The notes below the pieces were generated by a model, which saw only the letters and a list, made by a program, of their open reading frames with translations, did not search any database and was not told the origin of the DNA. A program made the position numbers and the translations under genes. This document shows positions 16,173 to 24,047 of a stretch of DNA of 64,000 nucleotides, piece after piece; the stretch's first letter is position 1, and the number at the start of each line of letters is the position of its first letter. Source of the DNA: CAHJWO01 sp964245885 (GTDB lineage Bacteria > Verrucomicrobiota > Verrucomicrobiia > Chthoniobacterales > SZAS-18); the NCBI GenBank assembly GCA_964245885.1, contig CAXTOX010000002.1, positions 16,126-80,125 of the forward strand, read 5' to 3'.

Positions 16173-17305
16173 TCATCCATCCCGATGAAATCCGGCGACC
16201 GTTTCGCGGTAGATGCCGAAAAGCCGTTCGAAGACGCGCTGCCAGTTGTAACGCTCGGCAACGATCCCGCTGTTACGAACCCCGATGGCTCGCAGGTCCT
16301 GGCGGCTCATGCGCTCGATGGCGGCGGCCAGCGACTCCGGCCGGTTCTCGGCCGCCCAGAACCCGAGATCACGGGCGTCCCGCACGCCTGGCTCTCCAGC
16401 GTGACGAGGCCGAACGTCTCCTGCACCCCCGGATGCACGAACAGGTCGGCCGCCCGGTAGAACCGCGCGAGTTCTCGCGGGTCGCTGCAATACGGATGCC
16501 AAGTGACCGCACCAGTTTTTTGGCCGAGAGCCTTGACCAGCCGCCGCTGCTGGCCGTCACCGATGACCATGAGATGAAATTTGCCCGGTGCCCGGCGGCA
16601 GAGCCGGTGGAACGCGGCAAAGAGCGTCTGGGTGTTCTTCTCCGGTGAGAGCCGGCCGACGTACAGCAGCAGGGTGACACCCGGCGGCAGCTTGAGGTCG
16701 GCCCGCGCGGAACTGCCCGGTCCATCGCCGGGATGGAAAATCGACGGATCGACGCCGAGGTCGACCGTGGCGACGTTGTGTATCCCCCAATCCGACAGCA
16801 CGGCCGCGAGCGGCGCGCAGGGGACCAACGTGCGGGCAAACCGGCTGTAGAGCGCCCGGACGTAGCGCCGGGCGGCGTCCATGACCATCGCGGTAGCGGT
16901 CCGACCAAAGAATTTCCCCACGGTGCGCAGGGATGCCTCAGGAAAGTGCGAATGGTAAAAACCCACCACCGGGATGCCGAGCGCCTTGCCCGAGGCGAGC
17001 GCCTTCCAGGCGATCTGGTAAGGGTCGCCGGATTCGATGATGTCAGGTCGCTCGGCCTCCAGGATGCGCTCGACCGCCGACAGATTGATCAGCGCACGGT
17101 AGCGGGAGGTACGGGAGATCAGCGGCGAGTGGATGGTGTACACCCGCGTCGGCCCGTCGTCGCGCACTGCGGTCTCTGCTCCGGGCACGATGAGGACGTG
17201 CCGGTCGGCGGTGTGAACGCGCAGGTAGGCGGTCTTCTCCGCTAGATAGCGCTTCACCCCGCCACTGACGGGAGAATAAAACTGGGTCAGGTCACAAATT
17301 TTCAA
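16173..17305 (-). pseudogene. GT4-type glycosyltransferase, frameshifted near the C-terminus
   Basis: The start is a TTG at 17305 overlapping the trxB stop (TTGA). The N-terminus MKICDLTQFYSPVSGGVKRY and later LYVGRLSPEKNTQTLFAAF and VHPGVQETFGLVTLESQACG are normal for GT-B family 4. After GTPV near 16371 the frame breaks. The expected continuation (DLGFWAAENRPESLAAAI and YNWQRVFERLFGIYRETV) is present in the next frame and ends at 16173. Roughly ten residues normally found between GTPV and this point are absent, so a deletion rather than a single-base error fits better. It could be a true pseudogene, an assembly collapse or a misread. Confidence 0.75.
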
Positions 17306-18279
17306 GCGGCGGCAGCCAGCTCCGGCGGGATCGGGGCCAGTTCCGCTCCGGGTTCCTCGGCGTGCTCGGTCAAGTAGCGTTCGGCGTCGAGCGCCGCCGC
17401 GCAGCCGTCGCCGGCCGCCCAGATCGCCTGACGGTAAACGTGGTCCGAAACGTCGCCGGCGGCGAAGACCCCGGGGATCGCCGTGGCTGTGCCGCGCGTT
17501 TTCAGCAGGTAGCCCTCCGCGTCGACGGGCAGTCTGTCGGCGAAAGGCTTGGTGTTCGGTTTGTGCCCGATGGCGACGAACACGCACCGCACGGGCAGTT
17601 CGCTCTCGACGCCGGTGTTCACATTCTCCAGGCGAACCGCGCGCATCTCGCCTTCCGCGTCGGTCAGGTACTCGGCAACCTTGGTGTTCCAGACCGGCTC
17701 GATCTTGGGGTGCTCCAGGACGCGGGCGGTCATGATCTTGGAAGCGCGGAGGGTGTCCCGGCGGTGGACGAGGTAGACCTTCGAGGCGAAACGGGTCAAA
17801 AACAGTGCTTCCTCGGCTGCCGAGTCGCCGCCCCCGACGACGCAAACCGGCACGTTGCGGTAAAACGCTCCGTCGCAGGTCGCGCACGAGGTCAGCCCGT
17901 GGCCGATGAGCCGTTGCTCGTTGGGCAGTCCCAACCAGCGTGCCGCCGCCCCGCTGGCGACGATCAAGGTGCGGGTGTCAAGAGTCTCCTCCTCGTCGAG
18001 CCGGAGGGAGAGGAACCCGTCCTTCGGCTCGAAGCTGGTCAACTCGGCGTAGCGGAACTGCGCCCCGAAGTTCTCGGCCTGGCCCTTCATCCGCATGATG
18101 AGTTCGGGGCCGTCGATGCCTTCGGGGAAGCCGGGGAAGTTCTCGACCAGGGTCGTGGTCGACAGTTGGCCACCCGGATGACGGCCTTCGAGCACCACGG
18201 GGTTCAACCCACCGCGCGCCGCGTACACGGCGGCAGTCAGTCCGGCGCACCCGGTGCCGACGATCACAACTTTTTCCAT
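17302..18279 (-). CDS. trxB: Thioredoxin reductase
   Basis: Predicted 325 residues, ATG 18279. The FAD-binding start is VVIVGTGCAGLTAAVYAARG (GxGxxG, with Cys-Ala where Pro-Ala is usual). The redox-active CATC is in GLTSCATCDGAFYRNVPV, the NADPH site is VVGGGDSAAEEALF, and the second FAD motif is GVFAAGDVSDHVYRQAI. It reduces thioredoxin with NADPH. It is the first gene of a minus-strand group, and its stop overlaps the start of the glycosyltransferase. The C-terminal tail (LAPIPPELAAAA) is slightly extended. Confidence 0.95.
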   Translation of the reverse strand: MEKVVIVGTGCAGLTAAVYAARGGLNPVVLEGRHPGGQLSTTTLVENFPGFPEGIDGPELIMRMKGQAENFGAQFRYAELTSFEPKDGFLSLRLDEEETLDTRTLIVASGAAARWLGLPNEQRLIGHGLTSCATCDGAFYRNVPVCVVGGGDSAAEEALFLTRFASKVYLVHRRDTLRASKIMTARVLEHPKIEPVWNTKVAEYLTDAEGEMRAVRLENVNTGVESELPVRCVFVAIGHKPNTKPFADRLPVDAEGYLLKTRGTATAIPGVFAAGDVSDHVYRQAIWAAGDGCAAALDAERYLTEHAEEPGAELAPIPPELAAAA

Positions 18280-18459
18280 ACACTAATAAAGCCCATGACC
18301 CCCCTCCTCGGCAACCCCGGGCTGCCTCGTTGCAAGCGTTTTCCGGCAGGGAAGTCGAGCCTCTGCCGGCGCTCGCGGCCACGCGGCGGCGGGCATTATT
18401 TGCCGTGGAAAAGCTGTTTTTCTAGCCTTGCTCCCTTTTGTGAGCGTAACTGTCCGTTC

Positions 18460-19092
18460 ATGTTTACCGGCCTCGTCGAAGAAACCGGTCGCGTCATGTG
18501 GCTGCGGCGCAGCAGCCAGAGCGGCCTGCAAATCCAGATCGCCGCACCCGCGATCTGCCGCTCCCTGCACCGCGGAGACAGCGTGGCGGTCAACGGGTGC
18601 TGCCTGACGGTGGCCGCGCACCGGGGAGAACTCATCACGTTCGACCTTCTCCAGGAAACCCTGGACCGCACGAACCTCCACAAGCTGCGGCCCGGTACCT
18701 TGGTAAACCTGGAGCGCGCCCTCCCGGCCGACGGCCGGCTCGGCGGTCACTTCGTCCAGGGGCACGTTGATTGCACGGTGGCCATCACCGGCCTGGAGAA
18801 AAAGGGCGACGACTACCGGCTCGACATCGCGCTGCCGGAGGAATACTCCCATCTGGTGGTGATGAAGGGATCGGTCTGCATCAACGGCATCAGCCTGACA
18901 GTCGCCGGCATCCAGTCCAACAGCCTGACGGTGTGGATCATCCCTCACACCCGCGAGCAGACCAGCCTCAGCGCCGCGCAGGCCGGCGACCTCGTCAACC
19001 TGGAGTTCGACATCCTGGCCAAGTACGTCGAGCGGATGGTCGGGCGCACGCAGACGCCTCCCACCCATTTTACGGACCGGGATCTGTCGTAA
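18460..19092 (+). CDS. ribE: Riboflavin synthase, alpha subunit
   Basis: Predicted 210 residues. The ATG at 18460 gives the canonical MFTGLVEETGRV start. Two lumazine-binding repeats are visible: VAVNGCCLTVAA and GGHFVQGHVD in the first part, then VCINGISLTVAGI and FDILAKYVERM in the second. It converts two 6,7-dimethyl-8-ribityllumazine molecules to riboflavin. No FMN riboswitch could be recognised in the 180 bases upstream, and no other rib gene is close by. It is divergent from trxB. Confidence 0.96.
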   Translation: MFTGLVEETGRVMWLRRSSQSGLQIQIAAPAICRSLHRGDSVAVNGCCLTVAAHRGELITFDLLQETLDRTNLHKLRPGTLVNLERALPADGRLGGHFVQGHVDCTVAITGLEKKGDDYRLDIALPEEYSHLVVMKGSVCINGISLTVAGIQSNSLTVWIIPHTREQTSLSAAQAGDLVNLEFDILAKYVERMVGRTQTPPTHFTDRDLS

Positions 19093-19282
19093 GAAACACC
19101 GGTCGGGTGCGGCCGGTGGCGCGGTTCGCCGGCGATCGCGGGATCGTGCGACGCAATTCTGACGAAAATTTCTCTTGCAGAGGGAGTTAAGGACGTTTTT
19201 CTCCCGAGGCTTGTCAGTTCGCCAGGGCGCTTATAGACTGGGTTCCGCGAAGGTTTTTCACGCCGCGAACCCACCGTCCGAC

Positions 19283-19735
19283 ATGGCTAGCACAAAGCGT
19301 AAAATTGCTCATCCCAAGGCAGCCCTGCAGCGCATGCTGCCGTTCAACCACGAGGGGCGTTACTTCGACCTCAAGGCGATTTTCAACCGCATCAACGCAC
19401 AGTATTTCCGCCGGACGCCATTGCGCGGCTACACCATCGAGTGGGGCCGTCGCCGCCGGCTGGCCCCGAAGGAATATTTCGTCTTCGGCACGATTCAGGA
19501 AGAAGATCGGATCATCCGCATCCACCCGCGGCTGGACGCGGCGTTCGTGCCGACGTGGTTTCTGGAGTACGTCATCTACCACGAGATGCTGCACTCGCGC
19601 GTGCCCGACGAGTTTGGCTCCACCGGGCGGCGAAAGGTTCACACGGAGGAATTTCACCGCCGTGAACGCGAGTTTTACCACTACCGGCGTGCCCGCCGCT
19701 GGGAAGAGGAGAACCTCGTCCGCTTCCTGCGCTGA
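19283..19735 (+). CDS. SprT-like zinc-peptidase-fold protein
   Basis: Predicted 150 residues, ATG 19283 (MASTKRKIAHPKAAL). The SprT-like pattern is present: FDLKAIFNRINAQYFRRTPL at the N-terminus, the zinc helix FLEYVIYHEMLHSRVPDEFG with HEMLH, and the third His in VHTEEFHRREREF. It lacks the C-terminal zinc ribbon of some family members. Its role is not known; relatives such as Spartan cleave DNA-protein crosslinks. It starts a plus-strand run with NUDIX, nucleotidyltransferase and kinase genes. The 190 bases upstream hold no feature I can name. Confidence 0.85.
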   Translation: MASTKRKIAHPKAALQRMLPFNHEGRYFDLKAIFNRINAQYFRRTPLRGYTIEWGRRRRLAPKEYFVFGTIQEEDRIIRIHPRLDAAFVPTWFLEYVIYHEMLHSRVPDEFGSTGRRKVHTEEFHRREREFYHYRRARRWEEENLVRFLR

Positions 19736-19758
19736 GTGCGGCCCGGCACATTTTCGGA

Positions 19759-20388
19759 ATGGACCCTTCTTCCCGGCTGGATTGGGCGCAACGCCTCCAG
19801 GCCATGGCGCAAACGGGCCTGACCTACGCCAGCGATCCGTTCGATATCGAGCGTTACACCGCCCTCCGGCGGATTGCCGCCGAGATGGCGGCGGACTCCT
19901 CCGAAGCGGAGATCGTGACGCTGGAGAAAGACTTCGCACGCGACACCGGGTACGCGACGCCGAAAGTGGATGTGCGGGGGGTGATTTTCGACGCCGAGGG
20001 CGAAATCCTGCTCGTGCGCGAGCGGTCGGATGGCAAATGGACCCTGCCCGGCGGTTGGGCGGACGTGGGTGACTCCCCATCCGAGAACGTCGAGCGCGAA
20101 ATCTTCGAGGAAGCCGGTTTCCAAGCCCGGGCGACGAAGCTCCTTGCCGTCTACGACCGCAGCCGGCATGAACATCCGCCCGTGCTGCATTACGTCTACA
20201 AATTGTTTTTCCTCTGCGAGATCACGGGCGGCGAAGCGGCGGCGGGCGGCACCCCGGAGACCGATGGCGTGGCGTTCTTCGCACAGGGTGAACTCCCGCC
20301 GCTTTCCACCGGCCGGGTGACCGCCGCGCAGCTTGACCGGTTTTTCGAGCGCCGCCTGCACCCGGAAGCGCCGACCGACTTCGACTAG
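19759..20388 (+). CDS. NUDIX hydrolase with Nudix_hydro_N domain
   Basis: Predicted 209 residues. The first ~60 residues (WAQRLQAMAQTGLTYASDPF) form the N-terminal helical domain of ADP-ribose pyrophosphatase-like NUDIX enzymes. The NUDIX box reads GGWADVGDSPSENVEREIFE then EAGF, matching GX5EX7REUXEEXGU except that the first Glu is Asp. The catalytic REIFEE is intact, so the enzyme is probably active. It follows SprT by 23 bases and precedes the nucleotidyltransferase by 7. Confidence 0.9.
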   Translation: MDPSSRLDWAQRLQAMAQTGLTYASDPFDIERYTALRRIAAEMAADSSEAEIVTLEKDFARDTGYATPKVDVRGVIFDAEGEILLVRERSDGKWTLPGGWADVGDSPSENVEREIFEEAGFQARATKLLAVYDRSRHEHPPVLHYVYKLFFLCEITGGEAAAGGTPETDGVAFFAQGELPPLSTGRVTAAQLDRFFERRLHPEAPTDFD

Positions 20389-20395
20389 ACCGGCC

Positions 20396-21388
20396 ATGAC
20401 GCAGCCTCCGCCTTCGATCAAGCAGGCGTTCGTGCTCGCGGCGGGCCTCGGCACACGCCTGCGGCCTCTGACCGAACACCTGCCCAAGCCGCTGATCCCG
20501 ATTGGCCTCAAGCCGCTGATCACCTTTGCGTTTGATCATCTCATCGCCGACCTGGGCGTGGAGGAGTTCATTGTCAATACGCACCATTGCGCCGGGGTTT
20601 ACGCAGAGTTTTTCCCCGCCGCCGAGTACCGGGGAAGACCCTTGCGTTTCCGCCACGAGCCGACCCTGCTCGACAGTGCCGGCGGCATCAAAAACATCGC
20701 CGGGCTGCTCCGACCGGAGGGGGAGACGTTGATGGTGTACAATGGCGATATTCTGACCGACTTGCCGTTGGCACCCGTCCTGGCGCAGCACCGCGCAGCG
20801 GGCAACGAGGTCACCCTCGTCCTGCGTTCTTGCGACGGGCCGAAGCACATCTCCTGGGACCCGGCGAGCGGGCGGGTGCTGGACATCCGCAACCTGCTGG
20901 GCACCGGCTGGCCGGTGCAGCACGCGCTGAGTTGCGGTTACCTGATCGAACCCGCGTTCCTCAAAAGGATCCCCGCCGGCCAGCCCGCGTCGGTGATCCC
21001 GCTGTTTCTGGAGATGATCCGCCGTCGGGAAAAAATTGGCGGCGCGCTCGCCGACGCTGGGCAGTGGCGCGATCTGGGCACGCGCGAGGAGTACCTCCGA
21101 GCCCACCGTGAACTGCACGCACAATCGGCTGGTGGATCGTTCCCACGCTACGGCGCGCCCGACCCGGGCTGGCGCGAGTGGATTCACCCGTCCGCACGGG
21201 TGGCAGCCGACGCCGAACTGCGCGGAGCCTGCGTGCTGGGAGCCAACGCACGGGTGGGGGAGGGCGCCTGCCTGGAGAACACGATTTTGTGGCGCGAAGC
21301 AGAAATCGCTTCCTGTGCGCACTTGAAAAACTGTATCATCCGCACTTCCCAAACGGCGGGCGGCACGGTCGAAGACCGTGTCTTCTAG
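20396..21388 (+). CDS. Sugar nucleotidyltransferase, MurU-like candidate
   Basis: Predicted 330 residues, ATG 20396. The N-terminal catalytic fold has FVLAAGLGTRLRPLTEHLPK (GxGTRxxPxT...PK), LDSAGGIKNIAGLL and the metal-binding VYNGDILTDLPL. The C-terminal ~85 residues look like left-handed beta-helix repeats (VAADAELRGACVLGANARVG). The next gene is a COG3178-type phosphotransferase. This is the arrangement of MurU and AmgK, which make UDP-MurNAc in peptidoglycan recycling in Pseudomonas. MurU itself is shorter, so a GDP- or UDP-sugar enzyme of another route is also possible. The two genes overlap. Confidence 0.75.
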   Translation: MTQPPPSIKQAFVLAAGLGTRLRPLTEHLPKPLIPIGLKPLITFAFDHLIADLGVEEFIVNTHHCAGVYAEFFPAAEYRGRPLRFRHEPTLLDSAGGIKNIAGLLRPEGETLMVYNGDILTDLPLAPVLAQHRAAGNEVTLVLRSCDGPKHISWDPASGRVLDIRNLLGTGWPVQHALSCGYLIEPAFLKRIPAGQPASVIPLFLEMIRRREKIGGALADAGQWRDLGTREEYLRAHRELHAQSAGGSFPRYGAPDPGWREWIHPSARVAADAELRGACVLGANARVGEGACLENTILWREAEIASCAHLKNCIIRTSQTAGGTVEDRVF

Positions 21389-22427
21389 CGCTCGCTTTCC
21401 ACTTCGTTTTCCCATCGTCCCTGCTTTGCTTTCCCAAGATTTGCTCATCCGGCAGACCCGCGTCCGGTTCGCCACTCCTTCCGACGACGCCGTCGAGATC
21501 GTCCCCATCGAAAAAGGAGGCTCGGAGCGTAAGTTCTACCGCGTCCGACTGGCGCACCAGTCGCTCATCCTGGTCAAGTACAACGACCAGCGCGAGGAGA
21601 ACAAACACTACGTGCGGATCGCCGAGGTGTTCGATGCCCTGGGCGTGCGCGCGCCCAAGATTTATTTCCACGACGAGGCCGAGGGGTTGATCTGGATGGA
21701 AGACCTCGGGGAACGCGACCTGTGGAGCTACCGGGAGGACCCTTGGGAAGTGCGTCGGCCCTACTACGAGTCGGCTCTGGAAGAAGTTTGGCGGCTGCAC
21801 GACCGTGGGTGGCAAGGGCTGGCGCGCTTTCCGTTTACGTTGCAGAGCGAGTTCAACGCGGCCCTGTACCGTTGGGAACAGAAATATTTCTTCGAGAACT
21901 GCCTCGGGCGGTATTTCGAGAACCTGCACGACCCGGCCGTGGTGGCCAGTGTCGCCGCGTCGCCGGTCTGGAACCACATCGCGGAGAAGCTGGCCGGTTG
22001 GCCCCGCGTGCTCGTGCACCGGGACTTCCAATCGCAGAACATCCTCATCCACGAGGAACACGCCCACCTCATCGACTTCCAAGGGCTGCGTCCGGGTCTG
22101 GCCCACTACGACCTCGCCTCGCTGTTGTACGATCCCTACGTGAGGCTGGCACCGGGCGAACGCCGCGAGTTGCTGGATTTCTACCTGTCGCTCGGCCGCC
22201 GCACGGACCTGGGCGGCACGCGAGAGGCGTTCGACGAAATCTACCGTCTCTGCGCCGTTCAGCGGCTCATGCAGGCGTTGGGCGCGTACGGCTTCCTCGG
22301 CCTCGCCAAGGGAAAAGACCAGTTCCTCGCCCACGTGCCGCCGGCACTGGCGTCGTTGCGGGAGGTGACCGCCGGCGTGCTGGAACTGGAGGAGTTCCAC
22401 GCGCTGCTGGTCGGCCTGCCGGCCTGA
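21378..22427 (+). CDS. Aminoglycoside-phosphotransferase-fold sugar kinase, AmgK-like
   Basis: Predicted 349 residues from a GTG at 21378 that overlaps the upstream gene by 11 bases; a TTG at 21426 is an alternative start. Kinase-fold signatures are IEKGGSERKFYRVRLA (nucleotide loop), RVLVHRDFQSQNILI (catalytic loop HRD..N) and AHLIDFQGLRPGLAHYDLAS (metal-binding DFQ). COG3178 proteins of this type include AmgK, which phosphorylates MurNAc and GlcNAc at C1. Substrate assignment rests on the fold plus the neighbouring nucleotidyltransferase and is inference. Confidence 0.78.
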   Translation: MSSSARFPLRFPIVPALLSQDLLIRQTRVRFATPSDDAVEIVPIEKGGSERKFYRVRLAHQSLILVKYNDQREENKHYVRIAEVFDALGVRAPKIYFHDEAEGLIWMEDLGERDLWSYREDPWEVRRPYYESALEEVWRLHDRGWQGLARFPFTLQSEFNAALYRWEQKYFFENCLGRYFENLHDPAVVASVAASPVWNHIAEKLAGWPRVLVHRDFQSQNILIHEEHAHLIDFQGLRPGLAHYDLASLLYDPYVRLAPGERRELLDFYLSLGRRTDLGGTREAFDEIYRLCAVQRLMQALGAYGFLGLAKGKDQFLAHVPPALASLREVTAGVLELEEFHALLVGLPA

Positions 22428-22438
22428 GACGAGGACCG

Positions 22439-22900
22439 TCAGCGCCCGAGTCGTTTGATCGCGGCATCGAGCCGGTCGAGTTCGACGGGCTTGCCGAGGT
22501 GCGCGTTGTATCCGGCGGCCAGACTGCGGTCGATATCCTCGTCGGTGTTGTAGCCGCTCACGATGATGGCACCGAGCCGCGGCGGATTGGCGGCGAGCCG
22601 GCCGAGCAGGTCCAGTCCGCTGCCGTCCGGCAGGTTCCTGTCGCAGACCAACACGTCGAACGTCTCCGTGTGGCAGAGAACTTCCGCCGCGGCCAAGCTC
22701 GCCGCGGCCTCCACTTTGTATCCACGCCGGCGAAGCAGAAGCGTCAGCGAACGGTTCGTGTCCTCGTGATCGTCCACCAGCAGGACGCGGACGCCGGGAG
22801 CAGCGGAACCGGGAGTCTCATCAGCGGGCGCGAATGCCTGGACGCTGATGCGCTGTTCGGTCCAAAGGCGGACGGGGAACGGGTTTTTGCGGGACAACAT
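22439..22900 (-). CDS. Receiver-only response regulator
   Basis: Predicted ~153 residues from ATG 22900 (MLSRKNPFPVRLW); starts at 22948 (ATG) and 22993 (TTG) are possible in the same frame. The receiver fold begins VRVLLVDDHEDTNRSL, the phospho-acceptor Asp lies in FDVLVCDRNLPDGSG, and the conserved Lys is in NAHLGKPVELD. There is no output domain, so it likely relays a phosphate or binds a partner protein. No histidine kinase is adjacent. Receivers of this sequence type (LLVDDHEDT) are often related to hybrid-kinase receiver domains. It is divergent from the GT2 gene. Confidence 0.8.
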   Translation of the reverse strand: MLSRKNPFPVRLWTEQRISVQAFAPADETPGSAAPGVRVLLVDDHEDTNRSLTLLLRRRGYKVEAAASLAAAEVLCHTETFDVLVCDRNLPDGSGLDLLGRLAANPPRLGAIIVSGYNTDEDIDRSLAAGYNAHLGKPVELDRLDAAIKRLGR

Positions 22901-23156
22901 GGCGGAGTTCAGACACCCCGATTTTAGCGGTAAGAAGCCGGGGAACATGCAAACTTCGGCCCGGAAGCGAGACCCGGATGCCGGGCGCGGCAAAAACAGC
23001 GATCAGGGTAACCCTGACGGCACAATCAGTCGTTTGCCAAATCGCGATCAGACTATACAAAAAGCCCGTCGTCGACTAATGCCCTATTTGCTGTCGCCCG
23101 GAGCAGTTCCGAAGGCGAGCCGAAAACTACTGCATCTTTATCCCGTCGCATCTCCT

Positions 23157-23891
23157 ATGGTTCTTTACAGTGATTGGGCTGCTATCGTGCCGATGGCAAA
23201 CGAGGCAGAGGAGTTTGATCAGTTCATCGAAGTGTTGAAGAGGGTGCTCGACGGCATCGGGAACGGAAAATTTTATTTCGTCATCGACAAGGCCACCAAG
23301 GACAACACCCTGGAACTCAGCCAAAAGCTCTCGGCGGCCGACCCCCGGTTCGTGACGGTGTGGGCACCGGAGAACCGCAACGTGGTCGACGCTTACATCA
23401 AGGGCCTGCGCGTCGCTTACGAAGCCGGCCACGAGATCATCATCGAGATGGACGCGGGCCTGAGCCACGATCCACGGGCGATCCCGATGTTCCTGCGCGT
23501 GCTCAACGAAGGCAACGAGTGCGCCTTTGGCAGCCGCTTCACCAACGGCGGATCGATGGGCACCTCGCCGCTGAACCGGCGCGTCCTCTCGCGTACGGGT
23601 ACGATCCTGAGCAATTGGCTGCTCGGCACGAAGATGTTCGACATGACGAGCGGGTTCCAGGGGTTCCACCGCCGTGTGGTCGGGCTGATCATCAGCTACC
23701 CATTTTTGTCAAAGGCGCATTTTTACCAGACGGAGATGCGCTACCTCCTGCGCAAGCACCGGTTCGCCGAGATTCCGATTCACTACACCGCGCCGTCCAA
23801 GAGCGTGTCGCAGAAAGCGATCAAGAACGCGGTGAGCACCCTGTTCTACTACTTCCGCAAGCGCCTGACGCTGCACCCTGTCAGTTTGTAG
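23157..23891 (+). CDS. Glycosyltransferase family 2, polyprenol-phosphate sugar synthase-like
   Basis: Predicted 244 residues, ATG 23157 (MVLYSDWAAIVPMANEAEEF); an ATG at 23079 is possible. Family 2 motifs are the N-terminal substrate loop AIVPMANEAEEFDQF, YFVIDKATKDNTLELSQKL, and the DxD-like metal site EMDAGLSHDPRAI. Acceptor-region motifs GSRFTNGG and MTSGFQGFHRRVVGL resemble dolichol/undecaprenyl phosphate mannosyl- or glucosyltransferases. It ends 36 bases before palindrome C. The acceptor and sugar are unknown. Confidence 0.87.
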   Translation: MVLYSDWAAIVPMANEAEEFDQFIEVLKRVLDGIGNGKFYFVIDKATKDNTLELSQKLSAADPRFVTVWAPENRNVVDAYIKGLRVAYEAGHEIIIEMDAGLSHDPRAIPMFLRVLNEGNECAFGSRFTNGGSMGTSPLNRRVLSRTGTILSNWLLGTKMFDMTSGFQGFHRRVVGLIISYPFLSKAHFYQTEMRYLLRKHRFAEIPIHYTAPSKSVSQKAIKNAVSTLFYYFRKRLTLHPVSL

Positions 23892-23927
23892 CGGTGCGGT
23901 GGTCGCCGGTTGGTGGTTTCATCTGAG

Positions 23928-24015
23928 ATGGGGCCGCGGCGCTGCGTCGCCGCGTCTGCGCTGGCGGGGGATGCCTTCCAGAACCAGACGCGGCGACGCA
24001 GCGCCGCGGCCCCAT
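23928..24015. repeat. Perfect 31-bp inverted repeat, element C
   Basis: Left arm 23928-23958 and right arm 23985-24015 are exact reverse complements, core ggggccgcggcgctgcgtcg, with a 26-base spacer. It lies 36 bases after the GT2 stop and 32 bases before the stop of the converging minus-strand glycosyltransferase. It is GC-rich with no T-run, so it may work as a bidirectional hairpin between converging transcripts. It is unrelated in sequence to elements A and B. Confidence 0.9.
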
Positions 24016-24047
24016 GGGAGAACGGCCACACCTTTGCTGAAATTGGT

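Noticed and set aside
18280..18459. Possible FMN riboswitch upstream of ribE
   Set aside because: No conserved RFN-element sequence blocks could be found in the 180 bases.
23034..23059. TTGCCA and TATACA as a possible sigma-70 promoter of the GT2 gene
   Set aside because: The spacing is about 14 bases instead of 16-18, and no further support is visible.
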